Shown piece by piece: positions 22,895 to 34,700 of a stretch of DNA of 64,000 nucleotides. The DNA comes from Ephydatia muelleri (Eukaryota; Porifera; Demospongiae; Spongillida; Spongillidae), in NCBI GenBank assembly GCA_013339895.1, contig JABACO010000016.1, forward strand, positions 3,491,767 to 3,555,766, in the 5' to 3' direction. Both the position numbers and the translations under genes were made by a program. A model generated the notes under the pieces. The model was not told the origin of the DNA. It did not search any database and worked only from the letters and a program-made list of their open reading frames with translations. The first letter of the stretch is position 1, and every line of letters starts with the position of its first letter.

Positions 22895-23092
22895 CCCTTT
22901 TGATACATTGTCATAAAGATGCAAAACACCCTTGATGTACACAATAGTTATCAAATAGTGGTGACCATCATACAAAATCTGAACAGCTATTTGGATAAGG
23001 GAAAGAAAGATGCACATTTTAATAGCAGGGTAAAAATTTCATTACCATTTCCTGTAATGATTTCAAATTGCTTTGTTTGACAAAGAAGGGTC
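22895..23092 (-). repeat. Inverted 198-bp copy of the Ulp1-like pseudogene segment 22135-22332
   Basis: Reverse complement of 22135-22332 with a few changes, ending gacccttctttgtcaaac on one side and gtatcaaaaggg on the other. It encodes the same ILYDGHHYLITIVYIKGVLH stretch on the minus strand. It lies exactly between the two R units. Confidence 0.9.
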
Positions 23093-23230
23093 GCTAGCAA
23101 CAGTTCCCAAGTTCTGGTGTCATCGGCATTACGGTCGACCGTAATGGCCAATGGCCCCAGGAAATACCGCCCCCCCCCCCCCCCCCCCCCCCCCCGGACC
23201 CAACTCCTAGGGAATACGGTCCCCGGACCA
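23093..23230. repeat. GC-rich repeat unit R, copy 2
   Basis: Second copy of the unit at 22755-22894: gctagcaacagttcccaagt, the same 18-bp palindrome at 23128-23145, a C run (23170-23195) and ggacccaactcctagggaat. It differs by a few bases and in C-run length. A further partial unit with ccaggggaatacggtc and another C run follows at 23269-23299. Confidence 0.86.
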
Positions 23231-24373
23231 AGCTCCCTGGTTGTCCAAACCAATTAACTGGACTCAATTCCCAGGGGAATACGGTCCCCCCCCCCCCCCA
23301 ATTAGTTCAAATTCAAAGGTTTCACTTGATGTTTTGGTTACACTGAGAATTTTTTTCGGAGGCATGTGAATGTACAAGACAATGTAATTTACCCAACTGT
23401 ATTCTATACCATTAGAACTCACTGCTACAAAAAAAAAAACAGGTTGATATAGCACAATCACAGAGAAATAAAATGAATCATATTTTAATACACGTATTGC
23501 AATAAACAGCATACACACAGAAACAACACCCGAAGCATGAGTCCCATTAAAGCCACAGGAATGTGTAGTGTGCCTTCTGCTCCCTGGCTGAAGCACAAAG
23601 GCAGTAACCAAGTTCTATGAAGGACTGATGTTGTCTCAATGACAATAGGGACAAAAAATGAATGATTCAAGAAAATATGACAAGATAACAACAGGTTTAG
23701 ACAATTTCTGGACAAATCCATCCCTACTGACCTGTAAGAATAAAAATTCAACTATTGCTTCATCATGCAATGTGCAAGAAGTGCATCCTACAAGTGGCTT
23801 CAGTTTTCTAAAACTGAGATCATACATTCAACTTGTTCTTCGAAGCAAAGGTCAAATTGTGGTAGTTGCTACTCAATAGTACTCGTCCACATTTACATAT
23901 AGGGCACATGTACAATCATTGTCCTGTATGCATGGAGTGGTTTTACCAGGTCTGTGCAACTGAATGTTTTCAGCTTATCAGTGCCACAGAGCATTGGAAC
24001 ATGGTAGTTGTAACCACGACGAGCTATAGAGGTAAAAGCACCTAGCTGGATTAATTCATACTAGTGACTCTCTCATACATTGGCTTGATACATTAACACT
24101 GTAACTCTTCAGTTGACACCCATACCATTATGGCACCACACCTAAGATATCTGTGTTGGATAGCGAGGTCGGCATCTGTTATGTCCGAAATGTAGACATG
24201 ACTTTCAGTTCCTTTAAGTGGCGCCACAACGTTGAAAGAGATACTAAGAGAGCATCAGCACAGTTTTGCCAGGACTTATTCAGAAGTTCTGAAACACAGA
24301 GGGAGAAATGTTTCCTTCGCCGAAGTTTTAACTATACGTTAAGCCAGCCATGCATGCGGCTATATACGTGTAA

Positions 24374-24400
24374 GCGTGTGTGTGTGTGTGTGTGTGTGTG
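24374..24400. repeat. GT microsatellite
   Basis: About 12 uninterrupted gt units after cgtgtaagc. Confidence 0.9.
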
Positions 24401-25276
24401 CACTTAGCTACGATAGATCGCTAATATCAGTACTTAGCGGGGTAGGAAGGTCCTTAGGGTTTAGGATTTAGGGTACGCGCGCCGAATGCTCGCGAACTAG
24501 GTCAATTTTTCACCCACATTCCGAATCCAGTATCAAATAACACTGGTCTCTTATCCCAAACTTTTTACAATTTTTCAGCTGCATCGAGGGGCGCCTTCGG
24601 CGCTATATTAAATTTCCTAATCCGCCTAAAGGTAAGCTAGAGGTCGACCTACAAACTAGTCCCAAATTGAAGGTGCTGGGGGCCACCAATAACTATCAAC
24701 TATGCTACGAAACATGCACAGGGAAATAAATGGGTCGAATCAAAGTTTTGATTTTATAAAGGATTTTAAATCGTCTGTAAAATCATTGTGTGATTGAACA
24801 AACGCGTGTGATTTTTACTGTTCAATCACGCAATGATTCCAAAATGATTCTACGCGTTTTTTCCCTGTGATGCGCGATGTGTACGCGATACTGGTACGTA
24901 CGTAACAGCTCAATTACGCTATAATGTACTTTTGACTCTCCCTGGACCAGGTCCTTGGCGATGTTCTTGATATTATCTATCTAGAGTCGCCAGCTTTGCA
25001 TCCCATAGTGCCAGTAGCTGGAGCAAGGCAGCGTGCAACTCGATAAGGGTGTGTAATGCTCTTCCCGCGTATAGGATGATCGGTATAAGCGCTTAAACTT
25101 TGACGATGATGGAATATGCATACAGCGCTGGATTAGTATTTAGGCCGTTTTGTCGAAATCTTCCAATGTTCAGTAAACGTAGCATAGTTACGGCAACACG
25201 TTTTAAACTAAAACTGTCAACTAACAAGGAAAAAAAATGCTAAAGTTATAAATATAAATGTCTTGTGGTTATTCTT

Positions 25277-25412
25277 CTTAGTACTAGTTTCGTACCTAGA
25301 CCCAAGTTTTGCTGCGGATGGTTTACATCACCCCGCTACATGATATGTAGTGGTAGTCTCGTACGTACCCAGACCCAACCTTACGTAGCTGCGGATGGAT
25401 TACATCACTTTT
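25277..25412. repeat. Two diverged direct repeats of about 60 bp
   Basis: 25277-25340 and 25351-25412 share tagt(t)tcgtac.ta/.cagaccca and gctgcggatgg.ttacatcac. Origin unknown; probably part of a dispersed repeat. Confidence 0.6.
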
Positions 25413-26088
25413 CGCTCATGCATGGGAGGGTGGCTTGGGGTCCAGGCAGAGGCATCATCAAAGTGGATGTTTAAAATCTCGCTTAGAATAGACTGTAGCA
25501 CAGAATCAAATGCTTCTAGACACATAGATGTAAAACAAGGAGCAGTGCGAACGATATACAAGACTTTTGGTATTGCAAAAGACTGGCGAAGCAAAATCTA
25601 GTGCTTGAATTCTGCTTCTGCTCGATGAAAGTTTGTTTACCACATGTAAACAAACCTGCATGATGATAGGATGCAAAAAAGAGTCTCAACTGCATGACTC
25701 GCGCTGAGCATCGTTGCCTTAAATTGGCCAAGCACATAGATAGTGTTTGAACCTATAGGGCGTAAGTTGACGTACTTGGTGTCTACCTTTGGATATGCTA
25801 CAGAATTACAAGCCATTTTAATCAATTCGTGATTAAGTCTTTGTGAATGGCCTTTGGTCTTAGGTAACCACCAAGCACAAAACAGTTTTTTTTTTTTTTT
25901 GAAGTTACTGGTTTAATTAACTACTCAAAAAGTTTAAAAGCACAACTTGCTTTGATTTGTCGAATATTGAATGTTCCAGCTGCTGAAAACACATACATGT
26001 ATACGAATTCATTCACACAATTTGTATATGATAAATACTAAATCAGTCATAAGAGTTTTTAACTAAATCACTAGCACCACAAACAAGG

Positions 26089-29000
26089 CTATGTGCCCCT
26101 TCTCTGTTTGTCCTGATACACAACAATATGCTTCCAAACAGCAACAGCTTGGCTGTTCAAAAGTTCCACTTCACCAAGCTCCTCAAAATATTTTGAGCCA
26201 AGGGAAATTCCATGAGTATCCACAAAAGCTTGCAATGTATCTATGAGCCTGTAATGTGAAACACAAAAAAAACACACAACATATTTCACATTGGGTGCCA
26301 TGGTTACAGACAGGATTAGAACACTACAGGGTAACTAAATTGATGAACTTACGGCCATTCCAATTCAGATTGAGAATGCCGCAGGTGTGTTTCGATAAAC
26401 TCAAACAGAAGTCCCAACAAAGGATCTATGTCATAGGAACGAAGCACTTTATTAAGTGCTGATTCATTGCTTTCTGTCAGCGCTTCTGAAAATCCCTTAT
26501 CCAACTGCTCAAAAGGCTCCTAAGAATTGTTATAGACACAAACAAATGAATTTTTCAGAAAAGAAGCCCTGTGCTAATATTTACCTGTTCCTTCAGAACT
26601 AGCTGCCTGCTAAACTGAATAGAGACGGTTTGCCACAGAGATACAACATGCTTCAACCTGCAGTACTTTTGAGCCTGGTTAGGATTAAAAATTACACGTA
26701 ATGGAGAATGCAGTGACGAACTACAGCTTACCACAGAACAAAATTGTTTGTCCATTCTTAGAGCTCTCTCAGCATACTCTCCAAGGTTCTTGTCAGCTTT
26801 TGCACCCCCCGAAGACACAAATACCAATATGATCTCTATTGCATCCATGGCTTCCTTCAGCCTGTGCATCGATCTCAATTCATTAATGATCTGTTCTTGA
26901 AGCTCACGTGGCAAAATCTCCTGCAAAGTGATATACAATTGTGAATATGTTGTTTGCCTAATAATTAGAAGTAATAGCTAATGGCGGCTGCAGTAAATGC
27001 TGATTGTACACTGGACAGTGTGGAAGGTTCTGCTATTTGGACGTATGCTTAAATTATATTTCGTGGTCTGCGACTCATGCAATAGAGTGAGAACAGAGAA
27101 GTAGGCCCTACATAGACAACCATAGACAATTATATGAATGGTGGATGCAAACAGCGCTAGACATTGGAGGGTGCAACCTGGACAAATGTCCATAATCCAT
27201 GGCAGCTTTAGCTAATTAAATTACATACTTGGTGAAGGTAGGAAAACAGTATATGGAGAAATGCAAAGATCGTGTGGTATTCATTATTGACAGTGATCAT
27301 GTAATTAATTACCTTGTGCCTGACCTTTCATCAAATTACATTTATTTCCTTATGTAACATGAAACTGGTAATCTGCTCGGTTCTAGTAGCTAATTCAGTA
27401 ATCTGTTCATCACAGAGACAATTTTGTCAGAAGGGCGAGGTATGATTTTGATGAGTCTCATTTAATGCTGGGAAATGCAAAGATGTGGCTCACTCTGACC
27501 TGAGGCAAGCTAATGAGCACGTACTCTATACTTGGAGGCACGTGTAATCTGCACGTAGGAGGAGGAGGACATGCCCCCAAGTTGGGGGCACATGCAGGGT
27601 GGCCCAGGTCCCGCACACATTCCATCATCATGCATAACAAGACCTTAATGAAACGTTACATCCTGAAATAATTCCAGTCGCCATTTCATGTGCAAATTAT
27701 AATTCAGCTAATGCATACATGGGATCTTTTCAGCGAAAGGGACATAAAGCATGTTTTTTTTTCAAGATTTCAAATTTATTTATATTCTGAAATGTTCTCA
27801 ACACACTGCTTCTTACGCACTGAGAATTAAAGTATCTGTCATGGAGTTGTAAGGCTCTGAATGTTTAATTAGCCATACATTTCAATGCAGTGTTGCATTT
27901 CCATCGTGTGTACTAGAAATTTTATAATGCATGCGCAGGTTCTCTTTCACAGAAACGATCCCATATATGCAATTTTCGATATCAGTCTGAGCATAATTAT
28001 ATAAAAGGTTCCATGCCTCATGCATGAGTGCCCCCACTCATCTCTCTGTACCGTAGCATACTCCATAATGCCTTTGAATTATTGAAATATCAGCATGTAG
28101 TGGGTACATACAAATTGTAAGGATGATATCAAGGGTGGCAGTCTATTTGGACTGTTTGCCCAGGGCCCATGCAGTCCTATATCTGGACCTGGGTGCATTC
28201 TGTTGTACTTCATGCATAGCTTTGGAGCCAACACATCCCATTGCTACAGAGGAATGATGATGATACACTGTACCTGGTGAACCTTCTTCCTGATTGCTCC
28301 AAATATGGCTTCTGTGTACCTGTCTTCTTTGAACACCACATGTGGTATCTCCAACATGATGTGAGGCTTGCCATAAATAAACCTGTCTAGGATGTGCTTT
28401 TCAAGTGCAGGAAAATCGTACTCGATCTGTTGTCCTTTGCCATAGGTCAGAGAGTAGTGACAGTGGGACAAAACAATTGGTATCAGCTGACGCTCGTAAT
28501 CTACAACATGACAGCTGTTCAGCTGCGTAATGGGAATTTTCTGCAATGTCCATTTTTTGCTAAAAGGAATAACCATCTTTAACCACAAATGCACAATGGA
28601 ACACAAACATTGTCATACTCTTGATCTCTGCATTTCCCAATGAAGCTATTGTGTGTACAGACTAGGAAATCCACCAATGATGATGTACACACTCCTGCTC
28701 CAGTTGTGGTGGGGATGAGATATTCCAGCTTTGTGTCCAGTGAGATTGATGGAATCAGATACTTGTGCTCAACTCTCAAACGAGCTAAAATCCAGTTTGT
28801 AATATAACTTCATGAAAGAGAAATATGTAGCACATGGACACAATCTTCTCACCATGTTCTGGAAGTCTCTCATGAACCAATTCCCAAGCCTTGGACAGAC
28901 TTGAGACCAACTTTTGAAGATGAACACGAGTCCCTTCCACTGAAAGGCAACAAATAGCTGAAGCATGCACCACAGTAACACATTAGTACCTTTCTCTTTT

Positions 29001-31707
29001 TTGATTAATTGATCAATTGTCATTTTCCCGTCCTTTCGGTCGAATTGACCATTGCATTTGTTGTACAGGTACTGCTGCAACTGGGCTATGTCTGGGAGAT
29101 ACTGTGTAGCTCTCAAATTGGGCTCCTGCAAGTAATTAAATAAATTGATGGTTTAAAGTACTAACACATTGAGAGTAGGCAAACCTCTTGTAAAAATGAA
29201 TTGAGCAAAGTATATCTTTTGTGATTCTCATTTGACGAAAGGTTGTGAGTCAGATGTTCCAGGGAAATCCTTGGCCTGTATATCCAGAAGTGTGGTTCCG
29301 TGCTCTTGTCATCTATCTTGGCTCTTTCATACACAGTGAAGAACAAACGGTCTTGATCTGAATTAAAACAACCCCATTAATTGCTGCATGCAACATTTAA
29401 TGAACATAACAGGTAATGTACATGTGTTAAATGTTCAAATTGTGCCATGCTATATAGTAGTAATGGTTGAGTGTACTTCATGATAACGGTATGTTATCTG
29501 ATATGTTACATTAATAAAAATCAAGGCTGTCTATTCAAATTGCGGTGCTAAAACATATATATTGTAAGTGCTGCCGTGCAGCACACAAATGCAGTCAAAG
29601 AACAACTTTATACTACAACCAGACCTTGCAGACACATTATGCACTGCCGCTGTAAACAATAATCACAGAACGCACATGTTGTAATTAAGAAATACTTTTA
29701 TTGTACTGGTACATGTACTACATTAATGGTAGCATCTGACATAAATAAGCCATAACAATACTCAGTCCTACATCAGTGTACTTATCAATACAGTACAATT
29801 CGGAATGGGCTGCTTCATGCTAAATAAAGATAGTGGAAGGATGTGTGCACACATGGCTACACAGGTACTAAAAGTAGTTATACTAACCTTTACTCTGGTC
29901 ATTCAGCATTGCCTGCATAGTTGCTCCAACTCGTTGATCCCAATCCTATAGGACAAACAATACATAAACATACAGCTAATATGGCACAATAGCAAGCGTG
30001 GCAGTAAAATTGTGATATTTCGGAAAGTATACAATAACAAATACAGAGAAACACATGCCATATCTTCATTATGACATCCTGGTAAATACCATACACATGC
30101 GATCTGAGTTACAACCCATGAAGACAGTGAAATAGTTCACAAAACTCTTAAGCTCTTAACCCACCTTCACTTAGATTGTACCAATGGGTCTAAGAACTAC
30201 AATAGGAGATTTATGAAAACAACACAGATGTTGGCATAGTGTGAATAATTACATGTACGAGACCAAGAATAGAATAGGCAATAGAAGTTAAAACAAATGA
30301 TTGCAACCAAGCTCCCTCCTGTATCTTATACAATTTCTAATTGCAAAAATGATTGATTGTTTGACAAAGATCAAAGAACCAGCTATTTTTAAAATGAAAA
30401 TATCTGTTCAGTTCATTAATTGCACACTCTTAGTTAATGGAAATCCAACCTTCAATTTTCAATTTTGTTAGTGAATAGCAATTGATTGAAACGTAATTTT
30501 TTGAAGGAGACAGTAAATCAATATATACGTTACACACACATCAATAGCCTTCTAACCTTAAGTAAGGGCTGTACGTAAGTCTGGTTGAACAAAGCTTCCC
30601 AGTTATCTCGGTCAGGTCTTTGTGCTAATGCTCTCGGCCCTCGAGCTGCATCCACTATAGAAGAAACATTATATTTAATGCACAACTCCACACACTTTCA
30701 CTGAGGGGCTGACATCTTGGGACATCCTTTACAAGTATGTCGTGAAGAACAAGATGAATGACTAGCACTGCCTCATCCACACTTCTCCCGAGCGCTTTTC
30801 CCAACAGAGTTACATCCTTTTCAAGATGCCTCAGCAAGAACGCTGGAATGTCTTGTACATTCAGGGCCGGCTTGATCAGCTGCACCAGACCTGCGCTCGC
30901 ACTCTGTGCAAACAATATATAATTAGTTATGAGACCATTTGCATCATGTATTTTCAGGAGATGAGAAGTTATGACAACAAACTGATTGCAAACCACCGAT
31001 TCCTAACTTCTGGTTTCTGGCAATTTTAGATGTGGAAAGCAAAGATTATATTTCAATTTACTTTGCTAGCAACCAGTCAGCTGTTGTTTTAGTTTACAAT
31101 TTGATCCCCAGCATCATTACTAACCTCCCTTATACCTTGTATGAGCACGTCTGGGCTGTGGAGGAGCCTCGTGATGAGGGTGTAGCCCAGTGTTTGAGCA
31201 TGTGGTCCTTATGGCACCGCCCCTTCTATGCCAGATCCCCAGCCCAGACACTTAGGCTTCCCAGGTGATGGAGTAAGTAAATAGAAAATAGACCACCTGC
31301 TCTCCTACAGCTGTCCAATGTCGATGTGCACTTGACAATTACATGCAAGTGCCTGCACAGCGGATGACTATATTCATCGGTTAACCTAGTTAACTCCCTT
31401 CAACCATATTTATTTGTGGTGATCATGCTTTCAATTATGTTATCTTGGAATCTCAAATAGTACTTGATTAGCAGTAGTTCCATAGTACCAAACAATATTT
31501 TACACCTTTCAAATAGCATTACCTAAGTACTGTAAATGTCAGATCAGCAGAGTGCATACCTGATTGTGGCAGCTGGCCCACAGCAAAGCTGTGTGCATCA
31601 GAGCCCGTAAGATACAAACACCAGCTGGAGATAGGCCTCTTTCTGGAAGTGTGTTGCTACGGCCTTCAGGTGATCCAAGCACATGGCCAGATTGCGTCTC
31701 ATCAGTA
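26089..31707 (-). CDS. RNF213: RNF213-like C-terminal domain exons
   Basis: Exons at about 31560-31707, 30696-30903, 30557-30654, 29888-29945, 29185-29357, 28990-29125, 28853-28939, 28619-28784, 28274-28576, 26732-26920, 26585-26674, 26353-26519 and 26089-26248. They carry TQSGHVLGSPEGR, LGRSVDEAVLVIHLVLHDIL, VVDYERQLIPIVLSHCHYSL, FIYGKPHIMLEIP and LKHVVSLWQTVS, each matched in human in the same order. The last exon ends VAVWKHIVVYQDKQRRGT and stop. The intron 26921-28273 (1.35 kb) contains a dispersed repeat near 27.87 kb and no visible exon. The start of the exon at 28784 is uncertain because another acceptor is possible near 28803. Confidence 0.88.
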
Positions 31708-34700
31708 CTAAGGTGACAAATCAAAAGCTCCATACTTCATAGAGAACATTTGTACAATAATATTGAAAACGCAATATCTAAATTCATCATTGTAAAATAA
31801 TGTCAATCCCGCAACCTAGTATTTAATGAAAATGAAGTTGCAAAAATGTGTGTTCATACATAAAACAGAACAAAGTGAATACTATGTAAACACTCGTGTA
31901 ATGTATGTATGTAATTGCACTGTATTTGCTAATACATTTGTTGATAACAAATGCTAGAATTCAATTCGTAACACTATTTAGGCAGATATTGTCTACTCTC
32001 ACACTCATAGAATGAAATGACTTACGTTCTTGCTGCAGTGTTAGTTGTAACCAGAACATGGTTATGCCCACCAATTTGAGCACCACAATGGCATGTGTAT
32101 GTAACCATTGGTCGGCCACACTGCAAAGACACAATGTAAAACCTGCTACAAGACCTTGCAACCAATCAAGAGTACTTACTTCAGTAACCAGGTATGGGTG
32201 TCCTCTTGGGCATTCTAGCAGGTAAATGGAATATATAAATATGCTGAAGAATTCTGGCATAAATTGCTCACGGTAAAATTGTCCAGAAATAGCTCTGCGG
32301 ACATCGGGTAAATTATCTTCAGGCATGGTGGGTAGGTATGCATTCTATTCATAAAGAACCAAATTATTGGTGGAGAGATGCAAATACTCATGCAATACCA
32401 CCACAAAAAGCTTACCACCAAAGCACTTGGATTGTTCAGCATGTTGACAAAAGGTGCTAGCACATCTGCATCTTTTCTAGCTGAAAGGACAATGGCTGTA
32501 TGTATTGCTATTGTAGTAAGGTCTCTTGCTAATGAAGGCTGTTGTGGTGTGACTTGTAATTGAGCCAGTGGACCACTTTGTTTGTTCATGAGAAGTGTTT
32601 GAGCAATCCTCATCAGCTACAGAAAGAAACACTCGTGGTTTGAACAAGACAGGTACAACAAATCATGCAAATTTGCAAAAATATACATATACTGAGATAG
32701 AAAACCCTGCAATAAGATACACAATATGAGCAATGGGTTACTATGTCTTGACATATCACTAAACATGCACAGAATGTAATTTCCTTTGTAGTCTGTGTTT
32801 ACATGCAACAGTTAGCACACATTATATCGCTTTTGATTACATTGTTTTAGTCAGGTTTCTGTAACAATGCAAACTTCATATTAAACACTTGTACCAAAAA
32901 TGCCCCTTTAAAAAAACACTTCCTACCACAACTAACACCAGCATAGTGTCCAATAAGGTACTTAAATATAGTCCCACTAAGAAAATATTTTTTTAATAAA
33001 GTAATACTCAGGTGTATTTGTAGTGCTTTAGATTAAGCTTACTTAGTTTACATACTCCCAGCCTAAATGGACGAACAATATAAATGTATGCAACACATTT
33101 ATCAACCCCTCCCATCAGTACATAATGTAATAATAATCATTTCTTATACACATGATTATACAATTAACACATACTTCGTTGCCAAGTTGTGGCTGACTTT
33201 TGATAAACTCGGCAAAATCTGTTGCAGCCTAAATATTATATATATGGGTGGACCAAAGAATAAAGCTGTTGCCATGGTCTTGTTCACAGCCTTACATTTG
33301 TGGGAATCCGTTTAGATGGCTGAGTGCTTGCTTTGCTCAATGTTGCCACTTCGAATATTGACAGTGGTAGATATGATACCTTGTACCCCGCCTGTGCCTA
33401 TATCAAGTATTGCACAGAAGTAGCATTCATAACTGGAATCATTTAATAACTGTTGCAAATTACCTTAACAACATCAGACAACTCTTTAACAAGATTTCCA
33501 TAAATAGCTCCAGACACAGCATCTCGAACTTTCACATAGTCGGGTCCATACATAACAAATGGATCCCTCTTTTGGTCCTAACAACAAAAGGTTACACTCT
33601 TCATATTCACATACAAAAACCAGCTACAGTGCATACAACATACCTGACCCTCGTTTTGAAGAATCTCAGGCACCACCCAAGGATGGTTGGCAACAATCTT
33701 TTCAAGACATGCAATTCCATAGTGTCTTACAATCAGCTTCACAAGGAAAACAGATGGGCCAGTGCAAACAGATGGATCAAAGTCATTGAGGGTACTGTCT
33801 GTACAGATCTTATTGGCAATTTGGATTAGGCGATGAGCAACTATTGGTTGTTCATCAACTGTCACCTGCCTACGAAGAACCTCAGCCACCACAGAGAGGC
33901 CATAACGCATGTGTGCAACCTTTTCCAAGTACGACACTGTAACGTCTGCAAACCGACGTGTGTGTTGATTACATAACACAGTATAGGCCTTCTCCAAAAT
34001 GTCAACTACATCTTCATCTGCGATTTCGTTCAACGATTTCACTGAGAGTTCTTTGTAGGTGGAATCCTATATCCAGGTATGAAATGAAATCATAAAAACA
34101 ATGTCACCTGTGCCACATGTAAATGTGAAATCAGAGCAAACATAAAGTAATGAAAACGTGTGACTGGTGGTTAATAAACCCTCCTTGTTTCATTTGTTTT
34201 GTTTTTAAGCTCAGAATGTATGAAAGCTGTCACAACGCTCTTGTCCAAACTAACGTGATATTTAATGTGTTTTGATAGGCACAGAGATCTCTAAAAGTAC
34301 TATGCAAAAATAGATGCCAGTAAAATAATGCATTAGACAAATTCATCAAGATGATCAGTCATCATCCCTACGTTTTGACCAACTAATTATAAATGGATCT
34401 ATTATTACGATTACTTTGGTTAGATGCACAGCAGTACAAACCTCAAAGCATTGAACACACAAAAGGCAAAGGCCCTGGTCGATGCCAGATACTGCTCGTC
34501 TTGATTTCTCAAAATAGTTTTGAAGATGCACTTTCACCTGCTCACTTCTATTCAATGAAAGAATTAGCTAGAACATTATTTTGTTTATGTACAGCTGGTT
34601 ACCTTTGATCGACTAGAAGTTTCAGCAAAAAAGATCTAATCACAGGTACGGAATCAGTAGTTGTTTCAGAATAAGTGAGCTCCTTAGTGGTAACTTCAGC

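Larger units (their letters stand above)
23300..26088. other. Region between remnants and the 3' end of the RNF213-like gene, no gene seen
   Basis: No exon with convincing splice sites or family match was found. It holds a (GT)n microsatellite at about 24374-24400, a (T)n run at 25886-25900, and a pair of related segments at 25277-25340 and 25351-25412 (cgtac..agaccca, then gctgcggatgg(t/a)ttacatcac). It includes the probable 3' UTR and poly(A) region of the gene ending at 26089. Confidence 0.55.

Noticed and set aside
22710-23253. Gly- or Pro-rich frames through the C runs
   Set aside because: They come from homopolymer C/G tracts read as proline or glycine and have no splice or start context.
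24450-24475. ttagggtttaggatttaggg as a telomere-like array
   Set aside because: Only three irregular units; too short and degenerate to be interstitial telomere repeat.
34442-34547. GLCLLCVQCFE as the missing RING
   Set aside because: It aligns with the human segment after the RING (MLFINCLED region), has only three close cysteines and no His or further pairs, and lies downstream of the VVSTLCF block.
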